NCBI GenBank assembly: GCA_963773195.1
Contig: CAVZAE010000018.1
Coordinates: 1 to 64,000, forward strand
From: CAIWHR01 sp963773195
GTDB lineage: Bacteria > Pseudomonadota > Gammaproteobacteria > Burkholderiales > Casimicrobiaceae
DNA: 64,000 nucleotides
Direction: 5' to 3'
Shown here: in pieces, positions 1 to 11,179 of the stretch
Numbering within the stretch: the first letter of the stretch is position 1
How the letters are laid out: the number at the start of each line of letters is the position of its first letter
Position numbers and translations under genes: made by a program
Notes under the pieces: generated by a model
Seen by the model: only the letters and a program-made list of their open reading frames with translations
Database searches by the model: none
What the model was told of the DNA's origin: nothing

Positions 1-557
1 GGGGCCGAAGCCGGGTCGCTTTCGGCGTGGACCACCTGCTGTTCGTGCTCGGCCTGCTGCTGATCGTGAAAAACCGCTGGATGCTCTTGAAAACGGTGAC
101 TGCCTTCACCGTGGCCCACAGCATCACCCTCGCCGTTGCAACCTTCGGTTACGCCAGCGCGCCGGTGTTGCCGCTGAACGCCGCCATCGCCCTGAGCATC
201 CTCTTCCTCGGGCCGGAAATCGTCCGCTCCCGGCGCGGCGAAACCAGTTTTACCATCCGCAATCCGTGGGTGGTGGCTTTCGCTTTCGGCCTGATTCACG
301 GGTTCGGCTTCGCCAGCGCCATGACCAGCGCGGGACTGCCGCACCATGAACTGCCGCTGGCCTTGCTCTGCTTCAACGTCGGCGTCGAGATCGGCCAGCT
401 ATTCTTCGTCGCCATCATCCTCCTTTTGGAACGATCATTTCGGATACTGGAAATCCATTGGCCCAGGTGGGTTCAACAACTGCCCGCGTACACCGTCGGT
501 GGATTGGGGGCGTACTGGACCATTCAACGAACTCTGATGATGCTGGGAACATCGTGA
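1..557 (+). CDS. HupE/UreJ-family membrane protein, 5'-truncated by window edge
   Basis: The reading frame is open from the window edge, so the N-terminus is missing; the in-frame GTG at 27 is the valine of a GVDHLLF motif, not a start. The GVDHLLF sequence, a second FGLIHGFGFAS motif near the middle and a FNVGVEIGQ motif are typical of the HupE/UreJ_2 family, multi-pass inner-membrane proteins linked in some members to nickel/cobalt uptake. Four to five hydrophobic segments are visible. Its stop overlaps the GTG start of the next HupE-like gene (GTGA), so the two are probably translationally coupled. The transported substrate cannot be read from the sequence. Confidence 0.8.
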   Translation, partial: GRSRVAFGVDHLLFVLGLLLIVKNRWMLLKTVTAFTVAHSITLAVATFGYASAPVLPLNAAIALSILFLGPEIVRSRRGETSFTIRNPWVVAFAFGLIHGFGFASAMTSAGLPHHELPLALLCFNVGVEIGQLFFVAIILLLERSFRILEIHWPRWVQQLPAYTVGGLGAYWTIQRTLMMLGTS

Positions 558-1188
558 TCAAATCACATCGATCCTTCGCGCGGCAGATTTTGTCCTGCCT
601 CGTCGCCTTCGCCCTGGTGCTGCTCTGGACAGAGTCGGCCCACGCACACGTCGAGACTGGAAAGGCAGCCGGGTTCGTCAATGGCTTCAAGCATCCCTGG
701 TCGGGGTGGGACCACATCCTGGCGATGGTCGCGGTCGGAATTTGGGTGCGCAGCTCGGTGCTCCGGCGATCTGGTTGCTGCCGGTGGTGTTTCCCATGGT
801 CATGGCTTTCGGCGGGTTCCTGGGATTGATCCGAATCCCGCTGCCAGGGGTCGAGTACGGAATTGCCCTGTCGGCGGTGCTGCTGGGAGCCATGGTCTTG
901 GGCGACGTTCACTCGAAAAACAAGGCATTCCTGGTCTTTGCGGCGGCGCTGGTGGGAACATTCGGCCTGTTCCACGGTCATGCACATGGCGCCGAGATGG
1001 AAGAAGGTCAAAGCGCCATGCTCTACAGCATCGGATTTGTCATCGCGACCGGCACGCTGCACGCCTGCGGAATCTCGCTGGGTCTGATCCATCGCTGGCC
1101 AGCGGGCCGGGTCGCGCTGCGGGCCGCCGGCGCCGTGATCCTGCTCGGGGGCCTGTACTTCCTTCGGGAAGCAATCGAAGGCCGGTAA
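554..1188 (+). CDS. HupE/UreJ-family protein, interrupted by a frameshift
   Basis: The first part (GTG at 554) has a signal-like hydrophobic segment ending in AHAH, then HPWSGWDHILAMVAVGIW. The frame is lost at the GGG run at 744-746. Adding one G restores the family sequence GAQLGAPAIWLLPVV and continues through a GLFHGHAHG motif to a stop at 1188. WDHILAM and HGHAHG are hallmark histidine motifs of HupE/UreJ metal permease-like proteins, with about six membrane segments. It lies between two other HupE-type genes, suggesting a three-gene membrane unit. The single missing G in a homopolymer looks like a sequencing error rather than true inactivation, but this cannot be settled here. Confidence 0.78.
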
Positions 1189-1240
1189 TGAAGAACCCGC
1201 GGCCAAGGCGGCGGCGAAGTTCGTCTACCTGAAAGGACTC

Positions 1241-1864
1241 GTGCGGATGCCCAGAACGGCTCGCCCATTCCGAATCGCAGTCGTCGCCGTGGCGCTGCTG
1301 GTGCTGCTCCTGCCTTCGGTGGCCAGCGCCCATCTGGTCACGACGGGACTGGGGCCGGTTTATGACGGCATCGGCCATCTGGTCCTCACGGTCGATGATC
1401 TGATCCCCGTGCTCGGGCTGTCGCTGCTGGCCGGCCTGCGCGGGCCGAAATCGGCACGGTGGACGCTGTTTATTCTTCCCCTGGCGTGGTTCATCGGCGG
1501 GCTTTGTGGGTTGCGGGCACTGCGGGAGATCACGCTGCCCTTCCAGTGCGTTTCGTTTCTGGTCCTCGGCGTTCTGGTCGCCTCCGACCTGCAAATGCCC
1601 GCCGTTTGCGTCGCGGCGCTGGCGATCGCGCTGGGCCTTTTCCACGGCTATGCCGACGGCTCGGGCATCAAGGACGCCGGCACATCGTCGGGTGTCCTCG
1701 AATTCATCGGCATCATGGCGGCGCTCTTTGTCATCGTGGCGCTGATCTCCGCCCTGGTCGTCTCGCTGCGGCGCGACTGGACGCGCATCGTTGTCCGGGT
1801 CGCCGGAAGCTGGATCGCGGCCATCGGCCTGCTGATGCTGGGCTGGGCGCTGCACAACAGCTAG
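1241..1864 (+). CDS. HupE/UreJ-like membrane protein
   Basis: This is a 207-residue membrane protein with an N-terminal signal segment ending near VASAH, followed by about six hydrophobic helices. It contains DGIGHLVLTVDDLIPVLGL, a diverged form of the GxxHxxxGxDH motif, and GLFHGYADG, so it belongs with the two preceding HupE-type genes. Start choice is GTG at 1241 or ATG at 1247; the ATG leaves a cleaner basic N-terminus. The first motif carries VDD where the others have DH, so metal handling may differ. It sits 52 bases after the preceding HupE gene and appears to be the last gene of the unit. Confidence 0.75.
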   Translation: MRMPRTARPFRIAVVAVALLVLLLPSVASAHLVTTGLGPVYDGIGHLVLTVDDLIPVLGLSLLAGLRGPKSARWTLFILPLAWFIGGLCGLRALREITLPFQCVSFLVLGVLVASDLQMPAVCVAALAIALGLFHGYADGSGIKDAGTSSGVLEFIGIMAALFVIVALISALVVSLRRDWTRIVVRVAGSWIAAIGLLMLGWALHNS

Positions 1865-2381
1865 CCCGTGGCGGTATTTGTGCCGCACTCGACCCTGGGT
1901 GCTGGCGCGATCATCCTGTGCGCAACGGTCCTTGCGACGCCATGATCTCGCTGGCCCTGCTTGACCGCAACGGCGCGCCCGACAGCGGAGTGGAAAGCAG
2001 TGCGAACCGCACCGTTCCCGAACCGGCAATCGCGGTGATGCTCATTGTGGGAACTGTCGCGACATGCACTCGCCAACGCGCGACCGTGCCGGAAAGTCGT
2101 CGTCGAGGCGGTCTGAAACTCGGCGGTCAATCTGACCGCAAGAATGCGTCATCTAACGAACGGTTTCTGGACTCCACGTAGTTATTATTACTCGGCAGAT
2201 TCAGATCCTACGATTGTAGCGAATGGCACCCACGCCGCTGCGTCCCCAATGTAAAGCCAATCTCGCAATACCGGATGGTGGTAAAGCAAAGCCGCTTCTG
2301 CTCTACTGATTCGATCGTGAAATGCGGCGCGATCACGCGCGCGACTGCTCGCGGATTAGAAACGAATCTGAGAACGCAATC
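1865..2381. other. Intergenic region without a supported gene
   Basis: About 500 bases separate the HupE unit from the sulfatase gene. Open frames here show no family resemblance and overlap each other. The stretch just before 2382 is more AT-rich than its surroundings and could hold the sulfatase promoter, but I see no convincing -35/-10 pair. Confidence 0.4.
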
Positions 2382-4889
<2,508 letters not shown>

Positions 4890-4912
4890 CCGCTCCCTTC
4901 GATTATGAAACG

Positions 4913-4942
4913 CGCGGGCCGTCTCCATCGAGGCGGCCCGCG
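4913..4942 (+). terminator. Intercistronic hairpin
   Basis: CGCGGGCCG at 4913-4921 pairs perfectly with CGGCCCGCG at 4934-4942 around a 12-base loop, 24 bases after the sulfatase stop and 22 bases before the FGE start. No T-run follows, so it may be a weak terminator or a transcript-stabilising hairpin between the two genes. Confidence 0.45.
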
Positions 4943-4964
4943 ATCTCCATCAAATCGTCAAAAC

Positions 4965-6060
4965 ATGAATCACATCCCCATCGTTCTGGTAGCCATGATC
5001 GCTAGCCTTGCCTTCGAGGATGTGTACGCCGCCGATTCCGAAACGCCGGCAGAAAACACGACAACGTCTTTTGCCCCGACCATCCCGAACACCGCGAAGC
5101 CATCCGACCCCGCGCCGGAGGGCATGGTGTGGATTCCCGGCGGCGAATTCTCGATGGGCAGCGAGGACAGCGGCGAATGCGATGTGCGGCTGACCGGCAC
5201 GATGCGCCGATGCGCAGCCGATCCACCGCGTCTATGTGGACGGTTTCTGGATGGACGCAACCGAGGTGACCAATGCGCAGTTCGAGAAATTCGTGGAGGC
5301 CACGGGCTATCGCACGATCGCCGAGATCGCACCGACGAAGGAGGAGTTTCCCACGGCGCCGCCGGAGAATCTCGTCGCCGGTTCGACGTTTTCACGCCGA
5401 CGCCCGAACCGGTGCCGCTCAACGATATGTTTCAGTGGTGGCGCTACCAGCATGGTGCGAACTGGCGGCATCCCGAAGGACCGGAGAGCAGACATCAAGG
5501 GCCGCGAGAAATATCCCGTCGTGCAGGTCGCTTATGCCGATGCGGTGGCCTACGCGAAGTGGGCGGGCAAGCGATTGCCGACGGAAGCCGAGTGGGAATT
5601 CGCCGCGCGCGGCGGCCTAAGCGGCAAACTTTACGCCTGGGGCGACGAGTTAAAGCCGGACGGCAAATGGATGGCGAACATTTACCAGGGCAAATTTCCC
5701 GGTGAAGGACACGGGCGAGGATGGCTTCGCGGGCATCGCGCCGGTGAAGTCGTTTCCGCCCAACGGCTACGGCCTTTACGACATGGCGGGCAACGTCTGG
5801 GAGTGGTGCAGCGACTGGTATCGTCCGGATTACTACGCGCGGCTGAAATTGCAGGGCGGCGACGTGACGCGCAATCCGCAAGGCCCGACTCGCCGTACGA
5901 TCCCGCCGAGCCGACGGAGAAGAAACGCGTCCATCGGGGCGGCTCGTTTCTTTGCACGGATCAGTATTGCACCCGCTACATGGTCGGCACGCGCGGCAAG
6001 GGCGAAGTCACCACCGCCAGCAATCACGTCGGCTTTCGCTGCGTTCAGGTGGCAAATTAA
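4965..6060 (+). pseudogene. Formylglycine-generating enzyme (SUMF1/FGE-type sulfatase maturase), frameshifted
   Basis: The gene encodes a signal peptide (from ATG 4965), GMVWIPGGEFSMGS, DATEVTNAQFEKFVEATGY, a RLPTEAEWEFAARGG block, NGYGLYDMAGNVWEWCSDWY and RGGSFLCTDQYCTRY. These are the diagnostic blocks of FGE. The Cx4C pair near the C-terminus corresponds to the copper-binding cysteines of the aerobic enzyme, which oxidises the sulfatase active-site cysteine to formylglycine using oxygen. The frame changes around 5200, 5390, 5480, 5700 and 5885, with conserved sequence resuming each time. It lies directly downstream of the arylsulfatase, its expected substrate. Confidence 0.85.
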
Positions 6061-6782
6061 TCCGAGACGCGGCGCAGGCAACGGTGGTTGGCCAACGACC
6101 GACCGATGGCGGGCAACTCAATCGATTCTCCGACACCTCAAGAAACCACCGTTTAGAATCGGTTCCGAGGGCGACGATCCGGCCTGCTCCGGCGACCGCG
6201 ACTGACGCCTTTACTGGGCGTTTCTAAATTCGTCGATGCGGTAGCTTTCTGGCACGGCTACGGCATTCCGCAAACTCATCTCCGGGTAGGTCTGACACTC
6301 GGCGGTCTTTGTTGACCACAAAAACGTGTCATCAACCCAACGGGCCTGTTGAAAAACACCAATCTTCGCCGACCGCTAGCGTTACGAAACCCGGGAAAGA
6401 CGCGAATCGTCAGCCTGCAAATTGGACTTTTTCAACAGGCCCCAACGAATTAGACACAATTTAGAATGCGAGCTTAACGACGCGACAATCGTTGACTACT
6501 GGGTATTTCAGGCCGGCAAAGCGCTCATTGCAATTCCCCATCCGAGGGGGATAATTCCCGCACTGCTCCGGCTCTCTGGCCCCGTTGACGGCTCACGCCG
6601 TTCCCCCGGTCACAGCCGCCAGGACCGTTTGGTCTTTGGTCGGTGATTCTGTGGTGATCGGGTCTCGTTGAGGAGCCCTCTTTACGCTCGCAACGGACGA
6701 GTACCGCCTCCTTTCGTCATCGTCACACCGGTGTCGCCGTCGACCGAGATCAGAATAGCTCAATGGTCGGAGGAATAATCTC
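6061..6782. other. Intergenic region containing a small palindromic element
   Basis: There are about 720 bases with no supported gene. It holds the inverted-repeat element at 6342-6442. A purine-rich ribosome-binding site (CGGAGGAATAAT) lies just before the ATG at 6783, so the promoter of that gene should lie in the last 250 bases. Confidence 0.5.
6342..6442. repeat. 101-bp inverted-repeat element (MITE-like)
   Basis: GGGCCTGTTGAAAAA at 6342-6356 is the exact reverse complement of TTTTTCAACAGGCCC at 6428-6442. The 71 bases between them have no coding capacity. Ends beginning GGGCCTGTTGAAAAA are seen on transposons of the IS1182/IS5 type, so this may be a transposase-less derivative. It lies in a non-coding gap in the left part of the window, which fits a mobile miniature element. 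Confidence 0.6.
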
Positions 6783-7934
6783 ATGATGCGTTACGTCGCG
6801 CGAGTCGGTAAGTGTCTAACCCATTTCGAGGAAATCGATTCTCTCGGAGGACCGCTGATACTGCTGGCTCTGTTAGCGGTCGGCGGGTCGTCTTCGGTGG
6901 CTGCCCCCACTAGTTTTTCCTGGAATACCCTCAACGGTCAATTCAACGACAGCGCCAACTGGGTGCAAACGGGCCCGATCGATCTCGATGGTGTGCCGGA
7001 CGCCAACGATATAGTCACCTTCCGTCGCGGCAACATTGCGACGTACATCCCATTCACGCGTGTGGTGTACGGGGCGTTTCTGCAGGCCGACCCGACCGTT
7101 GGGACGTTGCCACCGGTCTCCCTTGTCGTCCTGCATCCTCCGTCAATGCCTTCGGGCGACGCGGTGGACCGGTGGCGAGCGCACGCTGGGGAAAGGGTCG
7201 TCGAGATCCTACCGGTCGCGGCGGGAAGCGAGGCGGGGCGCGAGCTGGACGACGCGCCCCTGCGGCTGGAGCGGGGCGACGCGCAGGCGATCAATGCGGT
7301 CGTTGCGACGGCGAGAGGCGACATGCTGGTATTCGTCGCCGCCCGCGCCGCGCCGGCGGACGCTGCCTGGCTTGCCAGACTCGCCGCGCGGGCGTTGCAA
7401 CCGGATATCGGCTGCGTCGGCGGCGTGACGTTCGACGCGACGCGCCGGACGGCGCGGGGCGGTTACATCCTCGACCGCGACATCGTCGCAACGACGGCGT
7501 TTGCCCGCGAGCCCCAGGGCTTCGTCGGGATGGCGGGCCGAAATCAGATCGTCCAGAACCTGTCCGCGGTGTGCCTGTCGGGACTTGCCGTGCGTCGTGT
7601 CACCTGGGAGGGCGCGCAAGGGCTCGATGTCGTCCATCTCGGCTCCGCTTATCATGACGTCGACCTTTGTCTGCGGCTTGCGGAGCGCGGACTGCAGCAT
7701 GTCTGGCATCCGGGAATCGTGTTTGTCGACGAGCGTCCGTTGCGCGTTCGACAAACGCCGCCGCTGGATGCTGCGTCCGATATCGAGGACGCCGCGTACA
7801 TGCGTGTCCGTCATCGCGCAATCCTTGAGCGGGATCCCGCTTACAATCCGAACCTTTCGCGGCCGCCGCGACTGTTCGAGATTCCCGACGGTGACCCCGC
7901 CGACGCCGCCCTCTCGCCCGTCGCGGATATGTGA
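6783..7934 (+). CDS. Chimeric ORF: secreted-protein N-terminus joined in frame to a GT2 glycosyltransferase fragment
   Basis: Residues 1 to about 110 form a signal peptide followed by WNTLNGQFNDSANW and GVPDANDIVTFRRGN, a pattern of secreted beta-repeat proteins of Planctomycetes-like bacteria. From about base 7,110 the sequence changes to a GT2-type domain: PVSLVVLHPP, then a GDMLVFV segment, GCVGGVTFDATRRTARGGY and YHDVDLCLRLAERGL. The latter match the middle and C-terminal parts of family 2 glycosyltransferases. The DxD and acceptor regions expected before it are incomplete. The two halves have unrelated functions and different composition, so I read this as a junction artefact or recombination point, not a real fusion enzyme. 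The end overlaps the next start (TGATG), which supports the 3' half as a native gene. Confidence 0.6.
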   Translation: MMRYVARVGKCLTHFEEIDSLGGPLILLALLAVGGSSSVAAPTSFSWNTLNGQFNDSANWVQTGPIDLDGVPDANDIVTFRRGNIATYIPFTRVVYGAFLQADPTVGTLPPVSLVVLHPPSMPSGDAVDRWRAHAGERVVEILPVAAGSEAGRELDDAPLRLERGDAQAINAVVATARGDMLVFVAARAAPADAAWLARLAARALQPDIGCVGGVTFDATRRTARGGYILDRDIVATTAFAREPQGFVGMAGRNQIVQNLSAVCLSGLAVRRVTWEGAQGLDVVHLGSAYHDVDLCLRLAERGLQHVWHPGIVFVDERPLRVRQTPPLDAASDIEDAAYMRVRHRAILERDPAYNPNLSRPPRLFEIPDGDPADAALSPVADM

Positions 7935-9734
7935 TGACATTACAACTGACGCCCGCATCCGTGCAGTGGCTCGCCAACGGGCCGGAGCGTCGCCATCGCG
8001 TGCAGCGTTTGCGGCCACCGCGGCCCGCATGTTCCGATCCTGTCCGTTCCCGGGATGGCGCCGCCACACCCGCTGCTTACGCTGCTGCGCTGCAGAGGCT
8101 GCGCGAGCGGCTTCTACGACCCGCCCGGCATCCACGACTTCAGCGATCTCAATCAGGATCGCGACGAGTTCTGGCGCTTCTACATCGAGGCGGGCGGCGG
8201 TGTCTGGGAAACGATCTGGCCGCTCCTCGCGGTCGCCGACGACCGGGCACGCACGCTGCTCGACATCGGCTGCGGCTTCGGCTTCGCCGTCGACTTCTGG
8301 ATGCGAACGGGCCGCGGCGACGCGGTGGGAATCGAGCTGGCCGAGTACGGCCGCATGGGTGCGCGTCTGCTCGGCATTCCGATCTACCACGAGCTCCTGC
8401 AGGATTGCGCGCCGCTCGCCGGCCGCCGCTTCGACCTCGTCTACGCCTCAGAAGTCGTCGAACACGTGCCGGACCCGGCGGCGTTTGTCGCGCTTCTGGC
8501 TGAGCGGCTGACGCCGCGGGGTGTGCTCGTCCTCACCACGCCTACCATCGACTACGTTCGCCCCGAAAATCTGTCGCACACGCTGCTCGCCGCGCTTTCA
8601 CCGGGATTCCACGGCTTCCTGTTGTCTGCGCAATCATTCGGCGATCTCGCCCGGGCGGCTGGCCTCGCGCACGTCGACGTCCGCACCTTCGGCGAGCGCC
8701 AGATGCTCTGGGCTTCAAATGCTCCGCTGGCGCTCGATTTCGACGATCGGCGAATGCGGCCCCCGTTCATCGACTACATGACCGAACGTGTGGCGAACCG
8801 CGATCCCCACTCTCCGGTGTGGCAGGGGTACGCTTACCGGCTGCTGCGGGACCTCTCGAATACCGGACAGTACGCACAAGCGCAGCCGCTCGCACAATCG
8901 TTGCTCGCTGCGGTCGCCGAAAGCCATGGCGCGCACGTCCTGAGTCCCGACGCTGCGCTCGAGAGAGCCGCCGGCTGCACGACACTCGCCGACTTCGGCC
9001 GGATCGCCCCTTTCTTCCTGGCCTGTCTGTACTATCACCGCGCGGTCATCGCGCACCGCCACGAAGGCGACACCGCTACGGCGCTCGCGATGTACCGCGG
9101 CACGATCGGTCTTGCGCAGGAGGTGTCGCGCATCTCGGCGCTGGCGTTCCTGGAGGCGGTCGCGCTGGTCTGGCCGGCCCGCGCGCAGGAAGCCGGGATA
9201 GCGCTGGCCCAGGGCGACCTCGCCTTTGCCGCGGACGTCTTCGCCCGACTTGCCGAGCACGGGAGGCACTGCAGCGAGGCGGATGCTTTCGCCGTCGCGA
9301 GCGCGGACTTCATCGACAGCGTCGTCCCCCGCGCCTGCGAAGAACTGTTCGTCCGTGGTCGCCCGGATCTTGCGCGGCGCACCTTCGACGCATGGCTCGC
9401 CGATCTCGCCGATCGTCGCGTCGGGATCGACTGGACCGACCCGGCAACAGTCGAACGTGCGCTCGACGCGCCGGCCATCCGTGGCGATCCGGCAGACCCC
9501 GCATTCGCCCTTTTCTTTTCGGGACTACTCGAGGCAAACGCCGCGGGTTCGACGGTGCCTTCGCACGAGCGGTTGCATGCCGTGCAGCGACTGGCGGGCA
9601 GATATGCGACACAGCCGATGTTCGGGCCGCGTCTCGCCCATTATGCAGCAATCGCTGCCCGTTACCTGCCGATGCCCGCACGCGGGCCGTTGTTCGATAT
9701 GTCGGTCACACTGGTCCCGCCGCTTTCGAAGTAG
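7934..9734 (+). CDS. SAM-dependent methyltransferase with N-terminal zinc ribbon, one frameshift
   Basis: Start is the ATG at 7934, overlapping the previous stop. The frame shifts by one base near 8000; after it CSVCG and LRCRGC form a likely zinc ribbon. A class I methyltransferase domain follows: LLDIGCGFGFAVDF (SAM-binding motif I), VGIELAEYG, FDLVYASEVVEHVPDP and GVLVLTTPTIDYV. About 300 further residues are helical and alanine-rich, resembling TPR-like repeats. Methyltransferases of this layout often act on glycans next to glycosyltransferases, which fits the preceding GT2 sequence. The acceptor is unknown. The whole protein is about 600 residues when the shift is repaired. Confidence 0.75.
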
Positions 9735-10019
9735 TGGACGACGGTGTTGCCCGTGCGCCGGCGCGTCGTTCGGCATCCCGGGCGAGCCCGGGCGGGGTCT
9801 ACTCGTGCGCGGCGAACCCTAGTCGGCGACGTCTGGGAACCGATTCGTCAATGGAACCGGCACTCGTCAGTTTCCCGCAAGAAATCGGGAAGGATTTGGA
9901 CTCGTCGGGTGTTAATGGCCTATCCTGCACTCGTGTCGGTGCGGCCCCTGGGGGTTTCAGCTCGTCCCGCAGGCTTGCCGCACGCCCAGCCGGGCGCTCT
10001 CATGAGGAGGAGAAAACGG
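9735..10019. promoter_or_regulatory. Leader of the cytochrome-repeat gene
   Basis: This non-coding stretch ends in a strong ribosome-binding site, AGGAGGAG at 10004-10011, spaced 8 bases before the ATG at 10020. I see no clear promoter boxes and no hairpin that would qualify as a terminator for the methyltransferase. Confidence 0.45.
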
Positions 10020-11117
10020 ATGAAAACGTTGCCGCGCCTGCTGCAGTCGATCGCGATTTTCGCGCTCGCCCTCTCGGCGCCGGTGGCCGGAGCGGCCGGC
10101 GATCCCGTCAACGGCAAGGTGCTCTACGACGCGAATTGCTCAGCGTGCCACGGTTCGGTGCCCGACGCGATCGCCCTCTATGCGGCGGGCCGCGACCTCA
10201 CGGAGATCAAGTACGCGATCGCCAGACATACCGGCAATGCAGACGCGCCCCGAGCTCAAGGCGCTCACCGATGCGCAGCTGTCCGACATCACCGCTTTCC
10301 TCGCCACCTACACGACGACCGCGCCGGGGGGCGTGAGCTACCAGGGGCTGTGGTGGAAGGCGCCCGCCAATTCGGAATCGGGCTGGGGCTTGAACCTCGC
10401 GCACCAGGGCGACACCATCTTCGCCTCCTGGTTTACGTACGACACGGCGGGCAAGGGCTGGTGGCTCGTGGTGACCATGAACAAGACCGGCACTGGCACA
10501 TACGGCGGCGATCTCTACACGACCTCGGGTGCCCGATTCGATGCCTTCAATCCGGCCAACGTTACGCCGACCAAGGTGGGCACGGCGACGCTGACGTTCA
10601 CCGATGCGAACAACGGCACGTTCAACTACGTGATCGGCGCGGTCAACCAGAGCAAGGCGATTACCCGCGAGGCGTTCGGGACGATCCCCACCTGCACGTT
10701 CGGCACCGTCGCCAATCTTTCGACCGCCACCAACTACCAGGATCTCTGGTGGAACAAGCCGGCGAACTCGGAATCGGGATGGGGGATCAACCTCAACCAT
10801 GAGAGCGACACGATCTTCGCGACATGGTTCACCTACGACACCGATGGCACGCCACTGTGGCTGGTCGTGACCGCGAACAAGACGGGCACCGGGGTCTATA
10901 GCGGTGACCTCTACCGGACGGCCGGCGCCCGATTCGACGCCTTCAATCCAGCGAGCGTGGTTCCGACCAAGGTAGGAACGGCAACGTTCACGTTCGCTGA
11001 CGGCAACGACGCGACATTCGACTACACGGTGCAGCTCGCGGGGATGGCCGCTCCGTCCACCAGCAGAAGCAGATCACGCGCGAGATCTTCACCGCGCCCG
11101 GCACGACCTGCAAGTAA
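10020..11117 (+). CDS. Secreted c-type cytochrome with two tandem NSESGWG repeats, frameshifted
   Basis: A signal peptide ending in AGAAG is followed by GKVLYDANCSACHG, a single haem-binding CxxCH motif, and by a conserved LTDAQLSDITAFLATY helix. Two repeats of about 125 residues come next, each with LWW.PANSESGWG.NL, DTIFA.WFTYDT, NKTGTG.Y.GDLY and GARFDAFNPA, and each ending in an ITRE...TC tail. The repeats are about 70% identical by eye. The frame shifts near 10236 (inside the cytochrome domain) and near 11057, where a missing G would restore an ITREIF..TCK ending and a stop at 11115-11117. It is probably periplasmic or outer-surface. The repeat domain recurs in proteobacterial secreted proteins but I do not know its function. 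Confidence 0.7.
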
Positions 11118-11179
11118 GCGAGCGAAGCTTCCACCGGCGCCCGGTTTCTTCCTGGCGCCGGCTTTCGTCGGAACGTCGC

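Noticed and set aside
1040..2029. Long minus-strand frame opposite the third HupE gene
   Set aside because: Composition is Arg/Gln/Asp-rich antisense of a GC-rich gene; the plus strand has a clear family.
7209..8390. 393-codon minus-strand frame across the glycosyltransferase and methyltransferase
   Set aside because: Shadow of the plus-strand genes, no recognisable family.
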